Part shown: in pieces, positions 46,718 to 47,037 of the stretch
Position numbering within the stretch: the first letter of the stretch is position 1
How the letters are laid out: every line of letters begins with the position of its first letter
DNA from: an uncultured bacterium
GTDB lineage: Bacteria > Bacillota_I > Bacilli_A > RF39 > UBA660
Assembly (NCBI GenBank): GCA_949292245.1
Contig: CASEYV010000004.1
Location: forward strand, 1-47,037
Reading direction: 5' to 3'
DNA: 47,037 bases
Position numbers and translations under genes: made by a program
Notes under the pieces: generated by a model
Seen by the model: only the letters and a program-made list of their open reading frames with translations
Database searches by the model: none
Told to the model about the DNA's origin: nothing

Positions 46718-46946
46718 AGAAAAATGGGCTAGCTTGTTTATACCTAAAAACACACAGTACTGTCATCATAAATTTAAAAAAAGTAAGAAATACGGTATGT
46801 GTGCCAAACCATGTAGATATTTAAAAATAATATATACTAGCGATGATACACCATTAGAATATTGCAAATTGATTAATCAAATATTAGATATACAAGACCA
46901 AGTGAAAGATTGTGGTATTAATGATGATTTTGGAGGGAAAATATGA
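46704..46946 (+). CDS. Small Cys-rich basic protein (80 aa)
   Basis: ATG 46704 follows GAGGTGG. The product has CHHKF, MCAKPCRYLK and later single cysteines, and a basic N-terminus (MKKIKEKWASLFIPKN). A small metal-binding fold is possible. The stop overlaps the start of the gene at the circle junction (ATGA). Confidence 0.65.
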   Translation: MKKIKEKWASLFIPKNTQYCHHKFKKSKKYGMCAKPCRYLKIIYTSDDTPLEYCKLINQILDIQDQVKDCGINDDFGGKI

Positions 46947-47037
46947 AAATTAAATTACTAAAAACGAAAGATAAATATTTATATACATTTGAAAGGTATT
47001 GTAGTATAAGTGATTATTTAATAAATGGAAAAGAAAT
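46939..47037. repeat. 99-bp terminal direct repeat, right copy; 5' end of the first gene
   Basis: Exact copy of bases 1-99. It contains the first 95 bases of the 284-aa gene (from ATG 46943), which is complete at the left end, so it should not be counted as a second, truncated gene. Confidence 0.95.

Noticed and set aside
1-47037. CRISPR array or Cas operon
   Set aside because: No regularly spaced repeats with unique spacers were seen. The Cas4-like nuclease at 33818 sits next to the ERF gene and belongs to the recombination module.
1-47037. Recoded genome (TGA as Trp)
   Set aside because: TGA ends many genes at expected points with overlapping downstream starts, and TGG is used for Trp inside the proteins. 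Code 11 fits.
46943-47037. Truncated duplicate gene at the right end
   Set aside because: It is the assembly overlap of the first gene, identical base by base, not a second copy.
1-47037. Known abortive-infection or anti-phage defence cassette
   Set aside because: Apart from the possible type I toxin pair and the RNA repair enzyme no recognisable defence proteins were found; unknown small genes were not assigned such roles.

Overview
The window is an essentially complete temperate siphophage genome. Bases 1-99 are repeated exactly at 46939-47037, so the sequence closes into a circle of about 46,938 bp; the repeat is the size of an assembly overlap and is probably not a biological terminal repeat. 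The DNA is very AT-rich, genes are tightly packed with GGAGG/GGTGA-type ribosome sites, TGA is used as a stop, and the proteins resemble phages of low-GC Bacillota. The host is therefore likely a low-GC Bacillota-type bacterium using code 11. No host genes are present.

Layout, reading the circle. (1) 43.8-47.0 kb and 0-7.4 kb, + strand: a long early/accessory operon with an MT-A70 adenine methyltransferase, a YopX protein, a MazG-like NTPase, a three-domain RNA repair enzyme (kinase, phosphatase, T4 Rnl1-like ligase), several small HTH and zinc-ribbon proteins and many unknown small proteins. (2) 7.4-27.8 kb, + strand: the late module, with TerL, portal, four tRNAs (Thr, Trp, Gly, Pro), scaffold, DUF5309-type capsid, connectors, tail tube, frameshifted tail chaperones, tape measure, distal tail, tail hub, fibre/receptor-binding proteins, a membrane GAF-like protein, holin and CHAP-LysM endolysin. 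A single lipoprotein gene with its own promoter is inserted backwards between tape measure and distal tail protein. (3) 27.8-30.6 kb: probable attP flanked by arm-type repeats, tyrosine integrase, repressor, divergent promoters and a structured attenuator-like leader RNA. (4) 30.6-36.75 kb: Cro-like protein, replication initiator, helicase-loader-like protein, ERF annealing protein, PD-(D/E)XK nuclease, SSB. (5) 36.75-38.4 kb: a 1.6-kb non-coding operon with its own promoter and terminator, containing tRNA-Met, tRNA-Gln, about 1.2 kb of densely structured RNA of the GOLLD/ROOL type, and a tRNA-like 3' element. (6) 38.4-40.7 kb: HNH-like protein, RusA, a possible small terminase. (7) 40.8-43.2 kb, - strand: serine recombinase, second SSB-like protein and small proteins, headed by a 63-aa membrane peptide gene overlapped by a convergent antisense small RNA, which looks like a type I toxin-antitoxin pair.

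Three regulatory systems stand out. First, four promoters share one architecture: two GGAGT boxes 11 bp apart in place of a -35 box, then 11 bp, then an extended -10. They sit before the integrase, the early leader RNA, the tRNA/large-RNA operon and the 44-kb operon, so they look like one regulon with a phage activator. Second, at least five late genes (TerL, capsid, tail tube, tape measure, distal tail) have the same leader: GTAGCACT, a stem of variable sequence, a loop with AGGGAAA, and the closing strand carrying the Shine-Dalgarno sequence. This suggests coordinated translational control of virion proteins; an inverted copy lies between TerL and portal. Third, non-coding RNAs are unusually abundant: the large RNA, the attenuator leader, the antisense RNA, a short transcript beside the repressor, and six tRNAs. 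The RNA repair enzyme fits a phage that protects or repairs tRNA during infection. All functional statements are by recognition of sequence motifs; no database search was possible.
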